DNA of 64,000 nucleotides, taken from positions 144,280-208,279 of the forward strand of contig UCLR01000045.1 in NCBI GenBank assembly GCA_900473415.1. Reading direction: 5' to 3'. The position numbers were made by a program, and so were the translations under genes. Source of the stretch: Hyphomicrobiales bacterium (lineage in GTDB: Bacteria; Pseudomonadota; Alphaproteobacteria; Rhizobiales; Beijerinckiaceae). The notes under the pieces are model-generated. The model was not told the origin of the DNA, made no database searches, and saw only the letters and a program-made list of their open reading frames with translations. Positions 44,769-53,896 of this stretch are shown piece by piece; the stretch's first letter is position 1, and every line of letters begins with the position of its first letter.

Positions 44769-44940
44769 CTGGATCGCCCGCCGGCAGCGAGGCCGGAAGC
44801 CTGTGATGCGCGTCGTCGTTGACTGCATGGCGGCCGGCAACCCGGCAGAATCTGCCGGCCCAGTCGATTCTGCCCGGTCGGGACTGCCGCGATACGCTTC
44901 GTAAAGCATCCAAGCCCTTGAAATCTCACCTATGGCTGCG

Positions 44941-44956
44941 TGGCATGCGCCGTGCA
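44941..44956 (+). promoter_or_regulatory. Sigma-54-type promoter upstream of flgE
   Basis: TGGCATG (44941-44947), four bases, then GTGCA (44952-44956) give the GG-N10-GC spacing of a -24/-12 promoter, one mismatch from TGGCACG and one from TTGCA. It is 61 bases before the flgE start. Confidence 0.6.
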
Positions 44957-45017
44957 GACCGAGCCTCGAAGAGTTGCGGGCAGCCCTTGGGGGGCGGCCG
45001 GTTGAGGCGAGGGTTCC

Positions 45018-46430
45018 ATGGGTGTTTTCAGCGCGCTGACGACAGCGGTTACGGGCATGGCGGCGCAGTCCTATGCGCTCGAGAACATCTCCGGCAACAT
45101 CGCGAATTCGCGGACGACCGGCTACAAGCGCATCGACACGACCTTCTCGGACCTTGTGCCAGACACGGCGCTGAACCGTCAGGTCGGCGGTTCCGTCGCC
45201 TCCTACAGCCTGGCGACCAACACGATCCAAGGCGACCTTCAGGCGACCAAGATCGACACCAACGTCGCGATCAACGGCGACGGCTATTTCGTGGTCGACC
45301 AGCGTTCCACCGGCATCGGCGTGAACATGCAGTTCGACAACAAGAACCTCTATACGCGCCGCGGCGATTTCGACTTCGACGCCAACGGTTATCTGGTCAA
45401 CGGCGCTGGCTACTATCTCAAGGGCTTCCAGATCGACCAGACGACGGGCCAGTTGATCGGCACCCAGCCGGAGGTGATCCGCGTCACCAAGGAGCAGTTC
45501 CCGGCCAAGGCGACGACCGCGATCGAGTATCGCGCCAATCTTCCCGCCTATCCGAAGACCAACAATGCCGACAGCACCGTGGCGGATTCCGAGCTGCTCT
45601 TCGACAGCACGACCACATTCGCGGCCGCCTTCCCGGACAGCGCCGCACTCTCGGCGAGCCAGCCCACCTCGGTGATCGCGGGCACGGAGAAGACGAGCTT
45701 CCTCAGCCGCTCGATTCCCGGCGGCTCGGTGACGGTCTACGACCCGCTTGGCCAGGCGGTCAGCGTCGAGCTGCGCTGGGCGAAGGTCGACAGCGTCTCA
45801 AGCGGCGGCACCGACACCTGGAATCTGTTCGTCGCCGAGGATACCGGCGCGACCGGCGCCGGCCAGGTCGCCTATCGCAACGCGAATGTGAGCGTCACCT
45901 TCGGGCCGACCGGCCAGATGGTGACACCAGCCGGCGGCAACATCGCGCTCCCCGCGGGCCTGACGATCGGCGGCATCGCCGTCTCCGGCATCAACCTGAC
46001 GGTCGGCAACACCGGCCTGACGCAGAACGGTGACGTCAGCGGCCAGATCGACGCGCGCAGCATCCGGCAGGACGGCTATACCGCGGGCACGCTGGACCGC
46101 GTCTCGGTTTCCGCCGAGGGGCAGGTGATCGGCACCTTCAGCAACGGCCAGATGGTGGCGCTCGCCCAGATCGCGACCGCGCGCTTCAACGGCGACAATG
46201 CGCTGAAGCGCCTCGACGGCGGCGCCTTCGAGGAGACGGTCGAATCCGGCCCGCCGATCATGGGGCTTGGCACCTCGCAGCTGGTCGGCGGCAATGTCGA
46301 GCAGTCCAACACCGACATCGCCGACGAGTTCTCGAAGATGATCGTCACCCAGCAGGCCTACGCCGCCAACACCAAGGTGATCAGCACTGCGCAGGACATG
46401 CTGACCTCGGTGTTCAACATCATCCGCTGA
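45018..46430 (+). CDS. flgE: Flagellar hook protein FlgE
   Basis: The 470-residue protein has the rod/hook N-terminus (GVFSALTTAVTGMAAQSYAL, ENISGNIANSRTTGYKR) and the matching C-terminal flg_bbr motif (GGNVEQSNTDIADEFSKMIV, QQAYAANTKVISTAQDML). It polymerises into the hook that links rod and filament. It is first in a run with flgK and flgL, with a GAGGCGAGGG RBS region and a sigma-54-like site upstream. Confidence 0.95.
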   Translation: MGVFSALTTAVTGMAAQSYALENISGNIANSRTTGYKRIDTTFSDLVPDTALNRQVGGSVASYSLATNTIQGDLQATKIDTNVAINGDGYFVVDQRSTGIGVNMQFDNKNLYTRRGDFDFDANGYLVNGAGYYLKGFQIDQTTGQLIGTQPEVIRVTKEQFPAKATTAIEYRANLPAYPKTNNADSTVADSELLFDSTTTFAAAFPDSAALSASQPTSVIAGTEKTSFLSRSIPGGSVTVYDPLGQAVSVELRWAKVDSVSSGGTDTWNLFVAEDTGATGAGQVAYRNANVSVTFGPTGQMVTPAGGNIALPAGLTIGGIAVSGINLTVGNTGLTQNGDVSGQIDARSIRQDGYTAGTLDRVSVSAEGQVIGTFSNGQMVALAQIATARFNGDNALKRLDGGAFEETVESGPPIMGLGTSQLVGGNVEQSNTDIADEFSKMIVTQQAYAANTKVISTAQDMLTSVFNIIR

Positions 46431-46488
46431 GCCGCGGGAGCAAGCGCGCGCCGCCCAGGAGGGCGGCCTCTAGCGACAGGAGTTGAGG

Positions 46489-48360
46489 ATGGGTCTGAGT
46501 ACATCCCTGAATACAGCGGTCGGCGGGCTCAACGCCACGCAGGTCGGCATCGGCATCGTCTCGCAGAACGTCGCCAATGCCGGCACGACGGGCTATGTCC
46601 GGCGGGCGGTCTCGACCGTCGAGGATTACTCGGGCTTCAATTCCAGCGTCCAGAGCACACAGGTCCAGCGGCTGCTCGACAAGATCGTCCAGCACCAGCT
46701 CTGGCAGGAAGCCTCGGGCGCCGGATACACCTCGACGCGGGCGAACGCGCTGTCGAACCTCGACCAGCTCTACGGTGCACCGGGCAGCTCGACGGCTCTG
46801 GACACGATCTTCAACAAGTTCACGGCCTCGCTGCAGGCGCTGCAGAACGACCCGTCCAATTACAGCCTGCGCTCGGACGTGCTCGATGCCGCGACAGGGC
46901 TCGCGCGCCAGCTCAATACGCTCTCGACCGGCGTGCAGGCGCTGCGCAGTCAGGCCGAAAGCGGCATCGCCAATGGCGTGACCAAGGTCAACGAGCTGCT
47001 CGGGGCGCTGACGGACGTCAATGCCCGCATCGTCGCGCGGCCCAACGACAACAGCACGGCGGATCTGCGCGACCAGCGCGACCGGATCCTTTCCGAGCTG
47101 TCGCAATATGTCGACATCAAGACGACTGAAGACGCGCGCGGCTCGATCACTGTGATCACCAGCTCGGGCACGCAGCTCTTCGACGGCCAGCCGACGGTGC
47201 GCTTCAGCTTCGACGAGCATGTCGGCCTGGGCGCGGACGACCAGTGGAGCACGGACCCCGCCACGCGCAGCGTCGGCACGATCCGGATGACGGATTCGTC
47301 CGGCAACAACTCGGACGCCATCGCCAACAAGGTTTTCCGCTCCGGCGAGATCGCCGCCAATATCGAGCTGCGCGACAAGACGCTGGTGCAGGCGCAGGCC
47401 CAGCTCGACGAAATCGCCGCGCAGATGGCCAAGGCGCTCTCCGACCAGGAGATCGCCGGCACCCCGGTGACTTCGGGCGCCGCGACCGGCTTCGAGGTCG
47501 ATCTCGCAGCGCTGCAGTCGGGCAATACGGTCACGCTCGACTACAAGGTCACGCCCGGCGGCCAGACGCAGCGCTTCACCTTCGTCAGGGTCGAGTCCGG
47601 CGCGTCGCTGCCGCTGCCGGCTTCCTCAGGCGGCGATGCCAACAATCGCGTGGTCGGCATCGACTTCTCGGGCGGCCCCGCGTCGGTCGCGGCCCAGATC
47701 CAGGCGGCCGTCGGCACGGGCTTCACCGTCACCAACACCGGCACGACGCTCAGCATCGTCGATGACGGCGCGGCCGGCACGCGCGACGTGGTGGGCCTGA
47801 CGGCGCGTCCGACCACCACGACGCTGTCCTCGGCCGGCGGTCCGGCGGAGCTGCCCTTCTTCGTCGACGGGCTCGCCGGCACGCCGTTCACGGGTTCCTA
47901 TGAAGGCGGCTCGCAGACGGTCGGCTTCGCGGCCCGGATCACGGTCAACCAGGCTCTGATCGCCGATCGCTCGCTGCTCGTCGTCCATGACAGCGCCACG
48001 CCGACGCCGCAGGGCGATGAAACGCGGCCGAGCCTGCTGCTGGACAGGCTCACCAAGAGCCAGCAGGCCTTCACCAATGCGGTGGGGCTCGACGGCAACA
48101 GCGCCAGCCAGAACATGACCGTCGCGAACTTCGTGCAGCGCGTCGTCTCCTCGCAGGGACAGGCGGTCGAGGCCGCCAAGCGCCTCGACGAGGGACAGCA
48201 GGTCGCGCTCGCCTCGATCCAGAGCCGCTTCCAGGAAACCTCGCAGGTCAATGTCGACCAGGAAATGTCGATGCTGATCGAGTTGCAGACGGCCTACGCC
48301 GCCAATGCCCGCATCATCTCCACGGTGAAGGAGATGATGGACGTGCTGATGAGAGTGTGA
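46489..48360 (+). CDS. flgK: Flagellar hook-associated protein FlgK
   Basis: The 623-residue protein begins MGLSTSLNTAVGGLNATQ with SQNVANAGTTGYVRR and ends with VNVDQEMSMLIELQTAYAAN, the paired terminal coiled-coil regions of HAP1. It forms the hook-filament junction. ATG 46489 has AGGAG 7 bases upstream; the ATG is preceded in frame by a TTG (46483), which is less likely. It lies 58 bases after flgE. Confidence 0.95.
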   Translation: MGLSTSLNTAVGGLNATQVGIGIVSQNVANAGTTGYVRRAVSTVEDYSGFNSSVQSTQVQRLLDKIVQHQLWQEASGAGYTSTRANALSNLDQLYGAPGSSTALDTIFNKFTASLQALQNDPSNYSLRSDVLDAATGLARQLNTLSTGVQALRSQAESGIANGVTKVNELLGALTDVNARIVARPNDNSTADLRDQRDRILSELSQYVDIKTTEDARGSITVITSSGTQLFDGQPTVRFSFDEHVGLGADDQWSTDPATRSVGTIRMTDSSGNNSDAIANKVFRSGEIAANIELRDKTLVQAQAQLDEIAAQMAKALSDQEIAGTPVTSGAATGFEVDLAALQSGNTVTLDYKVTPGGQTQRFTFVRVESGASLPLPASSGGDANNRVVGIDFSGGPASVAAQIQAAVGTGFTVTNTGTTLSIVDDGAAGTRDVVGLTARPTTTTLSSAGGPAELPFFVDGLAGTPFTGSYEGGSQTVGFAARITVNQALIADRSLLVVHDSATPTPQGDETRPSLLLDRLTKSQQAFTNAVGLDGNSASQNMTVANFVQRVVSSQGQAVEAAKRLDEGQQVALASIQSRFQETSQVNVDQEMSMLIELQTAYAANARIISTVKEMMDVLMRV

Positions 48361-48364
48361 GCCC

Positions 48365-49888
48365 ATGACCATCACCGCCTACGGAACCGGTGCCTACCGC
48401 GCGGCCAAGCCGAACAGCTTCGTCTCCTCCCGCGCCGAGCTCGACAACCTCCAGCGCCAGCTCGATACGCAGCAGCGCGCCACCAGCTATGGCGACCTCG
48501 GCAGCGACCGGCGCGTCAGCCTCGATATCAACGGCAAGATGTCGTCGATCGATGCCTGGCTCGGCGGCATTCAGCTTGCCGACGTCAACCTGAAGCTCCT
48601 GTCCACATCGGTCGAGAACTTCGCCAAGCTGACGAGCGAGACCCGCGACGATGCGAGCGCCGACAGCTATCTGCCGAGCGCCAGCGGACAGTCGCCGCCG
48701 CAGATCATGGCCCAGGAGAAGCTCAAGCAGACGCTCGATCTGCTCGATGGCTCGGTGAACGGGCGCTATCTCTTTTCCGGCAAGACCTCCGACGTCCAGC
48801 CGACGGCGACCTACAGCGAGATCATCAATGGCGACGCCGCTGGCAAGGCGGGGGTGAAGCAGCTCATCGACGAGCGCCAACAGGCCGATCTCGGCACCGG
48901 TCTCGGTCGCCTCCAGACGCCCACGGTTGCCGGCACCACCGTGACTGTGGCCGAGGAGCCGACGGTCCATCCCTATGGTTTCAAGATCTCGGGCGCCAGC
49001 TCCAGCTCGGCCGCGATCACGACGACCCTCACCGCCGGGCCGCCGGCCAGCCTCGCCGTCGATGTTCCCACACAGCCGGCCGCTGGCGATGTGGTCCGGA
49101 TCCGCCTCGATCTGCCGGACGGCACACAGACGGAGATCGCGCTGAAGGCGCGGGCCAACGGTACGGAACCTCTCGAGACGGACACTTTCGAGATCGGCGC
49201 CACCCCCGCGGACACCGCGGCCAATCTGAGCGCCGCGATCACCGACGCGCTCGGCAAAAAGGCACGCTCGGACCTTTCAGCCGCCTCCGCCCAGGTGGCG
49301 GCGCAGGACTTCTTCGCGGGCAGCGTCAATAATCCGCCGAAGCGCGTGCCGGGCCCGCCTTTCGCCTCAGCGACGCTGCCGCCGGACAACACCGGCGCCT
49401 ATGCCACGTCGACGGTGATCTGGTATCGCGGCGACGACGGCTCCGATCCGGCGCGCGGCACAGCGAGCGTCCAGGTCGACCAGGGCCAGACCGTCCAGAC
49501 GGGTGCGCGGGCCAATGAAGAGGTCTTCCGCATCGGGCTTGCCCAGTTCGCGATCATGGCCACCCAGACCTTCCCGGCCGACGACACGGAATCGCAGGCG
49601 CGCTACGAGGCGATGACCGACCGGGTGAGCGAGAAGCTCGGCTATGGCGGCACGGTGCAGAAGCCGACCGAGATCATCACCGATTTCGCCTCGGCGCAGC
49701 TCGCGATGACGAGCGCCAAGGACCGGCATACCACCACCAAGAGTTACCTGACGACGGCGCTGGAAGGGGTCGAGAACGTCACGCCGGAAGAGGTTGCGAT
49801 GCAGATCCTGTCGCTGCAGACGCGGCTACAGGCGAGCTATGAGGTGACATCTTCGCTCTCGAAGCTGTCGCTGACCAACTATCTCTGA
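48365..49888 (+). CDS. flgL: Flagellar hook-associated protein FlgL (long form)
   Basis: The 507-residue protein has flagellin-like helical ends (SSRAELDNLQRQLDTQQRA at the start; LQTRLQASYEVTSSLSKLSL at the end) and the FlgL region LLDGSVNGRYLFSGKTSD. It lies 4 bases after flgK. It is longer than a typical FlgL (about 300-350 residues) because of a variable central insert (about 200-390) rich in Thr/Ala. It joins hook to filament with FlgK. Confidence 0.9.
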   Translation: MTITAYGTGAYRAAKPNSFVSSRAELDNLQRQLDTQQRATSYGDLGSDRRVSLDINGKMSSIDAWLGGIQLADVNLKLLSTSVENFAKLTSETRDDASADSYLPSASGQSPPQIMAQEKLKQTLDLLDGSVNGRYLFSGKTSDVQPTATYSEIINGDAAGKAGVKQLIDERQQADLGTGLGRLQTPTVAGTTVTVAEEPTVHPYGFKISGASSSSAAITTTLTAGPPASLAVDVPTQPAAGDVVRIRLDLPDGTQTEIALKARANGTEPLETDTFEIGATPADTAANLSAAITDALGKKARSDLSAASAQVAAQDFFAGSVNNPPKRVPGPPFASATLPPDNTGAYATSTVIWYRGDDGSDPARGTASVQVDQGQTVQTGARANEEVFRIGLAQFAIMATQTFPADDTESQARYEAMTDRVSEKLGYGGTVQKPTEIITDFASAQLAMTSAKDRHTTTKSYLTTALEGVENVTPEEVAMQILSLQTRLQASYEVTSSLSKLSLTNYL

Positions 49889-49911
49889 GCGCGCCAGCCA
49901 GCACATAACGC

Positions 49912-49940
49912 AAAACGCCGCCCGGATGGGCGGCGTTTTT
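49912..49940 (+). terminator. Rho-independent terminator after flgL
   Basis: AAAACGCCGCCC (49912-49923) and GGGCGGCGTTTT (49928-49939) form a 12-pair stem with a GGAT loop and T-run, 23 bases after the flgL stop. It ends the flgE-flgK-flgL transcript; it is symmetric enough to stop the convergent flbT-flaF transcript too. Confidence 0.85.
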
Positions 49941-49968
49941 GCTTGTCTGGAAACTGTTGCGCGCCAGC

Positions 49969-50340
49969 TCAGCGCCCACGCAAGCCGGCGGCGATGTCGC
50001 GGTTGATGTTGACGAGGACGCGCAGGCTCTGCGGCTTCGGCTCCGCCGCGATCTTGAAGGTGTGGTTGAAGATGAAGTTCGCGAGCCCGAGGATGTTCTG
50101 CTTGATGCCTACGGGCAGCGGATTGTCTTCCGCGATCACCGCCGAGACCAGCAAGGTCCAGAGCCGGCGGTTGTAGGTGAGCGCTTCTTCGAGCTCGTCT
50201 GCGCGCTGATCCCAGTCATCGGCGACGATCTGGAGGCGCGTAGCGGCCTTGACCAGCAGGGCAGCTTCGAGTTCGCGGGGGGATACAACGGCTTGGGCTG
50301 TCTTGGCAGCGGCGGCGTAGGCGTTAAACCCGTTTTGCAT
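49969..50340 (-). CDS. flaF: Flagellar regulator FlaF
   Basis: The 123-residue protein has the FlaF signature: AYAAAAKTAQAVVSPRELEA, NRRLWTLLVSAVIAEDN and LPVGIKQNILGLANFI. In Caulobacter, FlaF promotes flagellin translation and secretion, opposing FlbT. It overlaps flbT by 17 bases, so it is translationally coupled downstream of it. Confidence 0.95.
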   Translation of the reverse strand: MQNGFNAYAAAAKTAQAVVSPRELEAALLVKAATRLQIVADDWDQRADELEEALTYNRRLWTLLVSAVIAEDNPLPVGIKQNILGLANFIFNHTFKIAAEPKPQSLRVLVNINRDIAAGLRGR

Positions 50341-50716
50341 TCTCGATCAGATCCGCTTCGTAAGCGATCAGCTTTCTGGCCGCCTTGAGCGCTTTGTAGA
50401 GGTCGCCGCTTAAAATGCGGTTATTGATCTCGTGAACATGCTCGAGAGCGCTGGGCGCAGCCGCGAGAAAGTCGCGGACGAGTTGGAAGAAGACGTCGTG
50501 CTGATAGGTCGGGTCGCCGGCCAGATACATCAGCTGGATGGCGAGATAGATCTTCTTGGCCGGACTGTCGGCGCTGGCCGCAGTGAGGATGTCCTTCTCG
50601 CGCAGGATCGGCGCGTCGCCCTCGATGAAAAAGCGCGTGCGCTGCTCGTCGTTGCGGATGACCACCTGCCCGATGATGATCCGCTCGCGCGGCTTGAGCT
50701 CGACCTTGAGGGCCAT
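50324..50716 (-). CDS. flbT: Flagellar regulator FlbT
   Basis: The 130-residue protein has the FlbT pattern (LKPRERIIIGQVVIRND, REKDILTAASADSPAKKIYL, QLMYLAGDP). FlbT is an RNA-binding post-transcriptional repressor of flagellin mRNA. It lies 62 bases downstream of a flagellin gene on the same strand, so the three genes are likely co-expressed. Confidence 0.95.
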   Translation of the reverse strand: MALKVELKPRERIIIGQVVIRNDEQRTRFFIEGDAPILREKDILTAASADSPAKKIYLAIQLMYLAGDPTYQHDVFFQLVRDFLAAAPSALEHVHEINNRILSGDLYKALKAARKLIAYEADLIENAKRV

Positions 50717-50778
50717 ATAGGTCCTGCCTTCTGGCTGGAGGGGAGGGGCGTCGTCGCCGGATGACTTGCGCCGGGCGA

Positions 50779-52125
50779 TCAGCCGAACAGGCGCAGCACG
50801 CCCTGGTCCGCCTGGTTGGCGAGGGAGAGTGCCGTCTGCGAGAGCTGCTGGCGGGTGTTGAGGGCGAGCAGGCTGGCGCCTTCCTCGTTCGGATCGGCGA
50901 GGACGAGGTTGTCCGCGCCGGTCTTCAGCACGTTGACCATTTCCTTGGTGAAGTCCTGACGGGTCTGCGCGACCGAAAGGTTGGAGCCGAGCGTCGAGGC
51001 CAGCGAGCGCAGCGAGCTCAGAGCATTCGTCAGCGATGTCGAGGCCTTCTCGAGATCCAGGTCGTTCTGGAAGTTGATGAAGCCGTCGAGCTGAGTGTTG
51101 GTGGCCTCGTTGATGCCGAGCGTCGCGGAGCTCAGGATCGAGCCCTGCACGTCGAGCCTGGTCTGGTTGGCGCCGGTCTTCTCGTTGAAGATGATCGAGA
51201 GGCGGTCGCCCTGCAGCAGGTTGATGCCGTTGAAGCCGGTGTCCTTGGCGAGCTTGTCGATCTGCGCGCGCAGGTCGTTGAACTGCTGGATCAGGTTCGA
51301 ACGGGTGGATGAGGTCAGGTTCTGGCCCTTAAGGCCCGTGCCGGCGACGGCGTCGGTCGCGACGAAGCCGAGCGCCGTGTTGTTCGCGCCGGCGGCGGCT
51401 GCGGTGAGGGCGGCGGGCCCGGCCGCGGCGGTGCCGAAGCCGAACAGCAACTCCTCGGAGCCGACGCCCTTGACGTTCAGCTGGCCTTTCTCGTCCACGA
51501 AGGCGGTGGCGATGCCGGACTTGTTGATCTCGTTGACGACATCACGAAGGCTCGCGTTGGTGCCGTCGAAGGTCGCGGTATAGGTCGTGTCGTTAGGCGC
51601 CGTACCGGTCTTCAGCGAGATCGCGAAGGTGGTATTGGCGACGGCGACGCCGAGGTCGCCCGAGCTGGTCGCCGTTGCGGCATCCGCCGTGGCGACGGTG
51701 CCGCCGGCAATGTCGAGAACATGCTTGTCGAGGGCGATGTCCTTCAGGCTCTTCGAGGTGTTGACGGCCTCGGCTGCCGTCGCCATCGAGGTGCCGGACT
51801 TCATGGGGCGGTTCTGGGCCGCGTCGGACTGGGCCTGCTTGATCACCGATTGCAGCGTCTGGACCATGGTCGTGGCGCTGTCGATGCCCTTCGAGGCGGC
51901 CTGGATGGTCTGGATGCCGTTCGAGATGCCGTCGAGCAGGCCGGTGAGCTGGCTCGACCGATCGTTCAGCGTCAGCGAAGTGAAGTAGTTGACCGGATTG
52001 TCGATCGCTGAATTGACCCGCTTGCCGGTGGCGAGGCGGTTCTGGATCACGGTCTGCTGGGCCGTCGTCTGCTGCAAGGTCAGCAGATTGGAGCGCACGC
52101 CGCTGGAAAGGATAGTTCCGGCCAT
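50779..52125 (-). CDS. Flagellin (copy 1)
   Basis: The 448-residue protein has the flagellin terminal D0/D1 regions: VRSNLLTLQQTTAQQTVIQ, NRLATGKRVNSAIDNPVNYF, and ALNTRQQLSQTALSLANQAD at the C-terminus. It is a close paralogue of the next gene, with shared runs such as LNDRSSQLTGLLDGISNGIQ, and similarity extends into the central domain, so the two arose by tandem duplication. It polymerises into the filament. ATG 52123-52125 has GGGGA upstream. Confidence 0.95.
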   Translation of the reverse strand: MAGTILSSGVRSNLLTLQQTTAQQTVIQNRLATGKRVNSAIDNPVNYFTSLTLNDRSSQLTGLLDGISNGIQTIQAASKGIDSATTMVQTLQSVIKQAQSDAAQNRPMKSGTSMATAAEAVNTSKSLKDIALDKHVLDIAGGTVATADAATATSSGDLGVAVANTTFAISLKTGTAPNDTTYTATFDGTNASLRDVVNEINKSGIATAFVDEKGQLNVKGVGSEELLFGFGTAAAGPAALTAAAAGANNTALGFVATDAVAGTGLKGQNLTSSTRSNLIQQFNDLRAQIDKLAKDTGFNGINLLQGDRLSIIFNEKTGANQTRLDVQGSILSSATLGINEATNTQLDGFINFQNDLDLEKASTSLTNALSSLRSLASTLGSNLSVAQTRQDFTKEMVNVLKTGADNLVLADPNEEGASLLALNTRQQLSQTALSLANQADQGVLRLFG

Positions 52126-52244
52126 CTTCGGTCCCCTGAAAACGCGAATCCGCGCCTGTTCAGTCTGATCTGGACCGATAATTCCTTGTTAAGGATAAAA
52201 AAGGGTTAACGCGGCCGAAGCCGGGTAAACACCGGCCAAAAAGC

Positions 52245-52278
52245 AAGAGGCGGCGGAGCTTGTGCTCCGCCGCCTTTT
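52245..52278. terminator. Strong hairpin between the flagellin genes
   Basis: GGCGGCGGAGC (52249-52259) and GCTCCGCCGCC (52264-52274) form an 11-pair stem with a four-base loop and TTTT on the + side; the minus side reads TCTTGCTTTTT. It most likely ends the transcript of flagellin copy 2 on the minus strand. Confidence 0.75.
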
Positions 52279-52324
52279 GTCTTCGCCCACCTTCTGTGGG
52301 GTATCCGCTTCTGCGGACGAAGGA

Positions 52325-53653
52325 TCAGAACAGGCGCAGGACGCCCTGGTCGGCCTGGTTCGACAGCGACAGAGCCGTCTGCGACAGCTGCTGGCGGGTC
52401 TGCAAGGCGAGCAGGTTGGCTGCTTCCTCGTTGGCGTCGGCGTTGACGAGGTTGTCGGCGCCGATGGACAGGACGTTCGACATGTCCTTGGTGAAGTCCT
52501 GACGGGTCTGCGCGACCGAGAGGTTCGCACCGAAGGTCGAGGACAGGGACTTCAGCGAGGTCAGCGCGCCGGAGAGCTTGTCGGCGGCCTTCGCCAGGTC
52601 GGCGTCGTTCTGGAAGTTGGTGAAGCCAGTGACCGTCGTGTTGTTCGCCGCGACGATACCAAGATTGTCGGCAGTCAGGTTCGTGCCCTGAATGTCCATC
52701 TTGGACTGGTTCTTGCCGCCCTTCTCGTTGAAGGTCACCGTCAGACGGTCACCCTGCAGGAGGTTCAGGCCGTTGAAGCCGGAGTCCTTGGCCAGTTCAT
52801 CGATCTGCGTGCGCAGGTCGTTGTACTGCTGGATCAGGTTCGAACGGACGGCCGAGGTGATGTTCTGGCCCTTGATGGCGGTCGCGGCAACCGAGTCGGC
52901 GGCGAGGAAGCCGACAGCCGTGTTGGCGCCACCGGCCGCAGCGTCGGTCACGGCGAGCGCAGCGGTGGTATCGGAGCCGATACCGAACTGCAGATCATCC
53001 GAACCGTTGCCCTTGACGTTGAGCTGGCCCTTCTCGTCGACGAAGGCGGTCGCGATGCCCGACTTGTTGATCTCGTTGACGACGTCACGAACTGTGGCAG
53101 TGGCCGAGCTGAAGGAGGCCGTATAGGAGTTGCTGCCGGAGGTGATCGAGATCGCAAGGAAGGTGTCGGCGGCCGCGATGCCAAGGTCACCCGAGGTGGT
53201 CGCGGTCGCAGCATCAGCCGTCGTGGCGGTACCGCCGGTGACGTCGGTGATATGCTTGTCGAGCGCGATGTCCTTCAGGCTCTTGGAGGTAACGGCCGCT
53301 TCAGCAGCGGTCGCGAGAGCCGTGCCGGCCTTGGTCGGGCGGTTCTGAGCCGCGTCGGCCTGAGCCTGCTTGATGGTGGACTGGAGGGAGCCGACGAGCT
53401 TGGTGATGCCGTCGATGCCCTTCGAGGCCGCCTGGACGGTCTGGATGCCGTTCGAGATGCCGTCGAGCAGGCCGGTGAGCTGGCTCGACCGATCGTTCAG
53501 CGAAGCAGCGGTGAAGTAGTTGACGGGATTGTCGACCGCCGAGTTGACCTTCTTACCGGTCGAGAGGCGGCCCTGGATCGCAGTCGCCTGGGAGGTGACG
53601 GACTGCAGAGAGGTGAGGGCATTACGAATGCCCGCGGAAAGCGCAACAGCCAT
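52325..53653 (-). CDS. Flagellin (copy 2)
   Basis: The 442-residue paralogue of the flagellin downstream has the same opening (SAGIRNALTSLQSVTSQATA, RLSTGKKVNSAVDNPVNYF) and ending (LQTRQQLSQTALSLSNQADQ). The central regions of the two copies align throughout with substitutions rather than large gaps. ATG 53651-53653 has GAAGG upstream. A CtrA-like site lies 142 bases upstream. Having two flagellins is common in this order; the proteins likely mix in one filament. Confidence 0.95.
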   Translation of the reverse strand: MAVALSAGIRNALTSLQSVTSQATAIQGRLSTGKKVNSAVDNPVNYFTAASLNDRSSQLTGLLDGISNGIQTVQAASKGIDGITKLVGSLQSTIKQAQADAAQNRPTKAGTALATAAEAAVTSKSLKDIALDKHITDVTGGTATTADAATATTSGDLGIAAADTFLAISITSGSNSYTASFSSATATVRDVVNEINKSGIATAFVDEKGQLNVKGNGSDDLQFGIGSDTTAALAVTDAAAGGANTAVGFLAADSVAATAIKGQNITSAVRSNLIQQYNDLRTQIDELAKDSGFNGLNLLQGDRLTVTFNEKGGKNQSKMDIQGTNLTADNLGIVAANNTTVTGFTNFQNDADLAKAADKLSGALTSLKSLSSTFGANLSVAQTRQDFTKDMSNVLSIGADNLVNADANEEAANLLALQTRQQLSQTALSLSNQADQGVLRLF

Positions 53654-53794
53654 GATCGTTTACCTTCTGGTAGGTTGCCATTCTGGCGCCCGGCCATCCT
53701 GGCCGGGTCGGGGCGACATTCGGCGGCCGCCTCGTAACAAGTGGTAAATTTCGGCGGTCGGATTGCCTCCAACTTGGGCAAAGCCGCGGCTTGG

Positions 53795-53809
53795 TTAAGC
53801 GGGCCTTAA
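53795..53809 (-). promoter_or_regulatory. CtrA-type site (TTAA-N7-TTAA) upstream of flagellin copy 2
   Basis: On the minus strand the sequence is TTAA, seven bases, TTAACC, an exact match to the CtrA consensus. It lies 142-156 bases upstream of the flagellin start. No GcrA or other site was sought. Confidence 0.5.
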
Positions 53810-53837
53810 GCGGTGCCGCACGGACCTTCCAAACACA

Positions 53838-53864
53838 AAACCGCCCGCGCGAGGCGGGCGGTTT
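53838..53864 (-). terminator. Terminator after the FlaG-like gene
   Basis: AAACCGCCCGC (53838-53848) and GCGGGCGGTTT (53854-53864) form an 11-pair stem; on the minus strand it is followed by TGTGTTT. It lies 33 bases downstream of the FlaG-like gene. Confidence 0.7.
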
Positions 53865-53896
53865 GGCGTCTGCTGGTTTCGGCGGAGGAAGGAACC

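Noticed and set aside
52262..53737. Open frame of 491 codons on the plus strand opposite flagellin copy 2
   Set aside because: It is a shadow frame rich in Gly, Arg and Val; the flagellin on the minus strand is certain.
53654..53760. Sigma-54 promoter close to flagellin copy 2
   Set aside because: A GG-N10-GC spacing exists on the minus strand (AGGCAATCCGACCGCC), but both elements match poorly and such spacing is frequent in GC-rich DNA.
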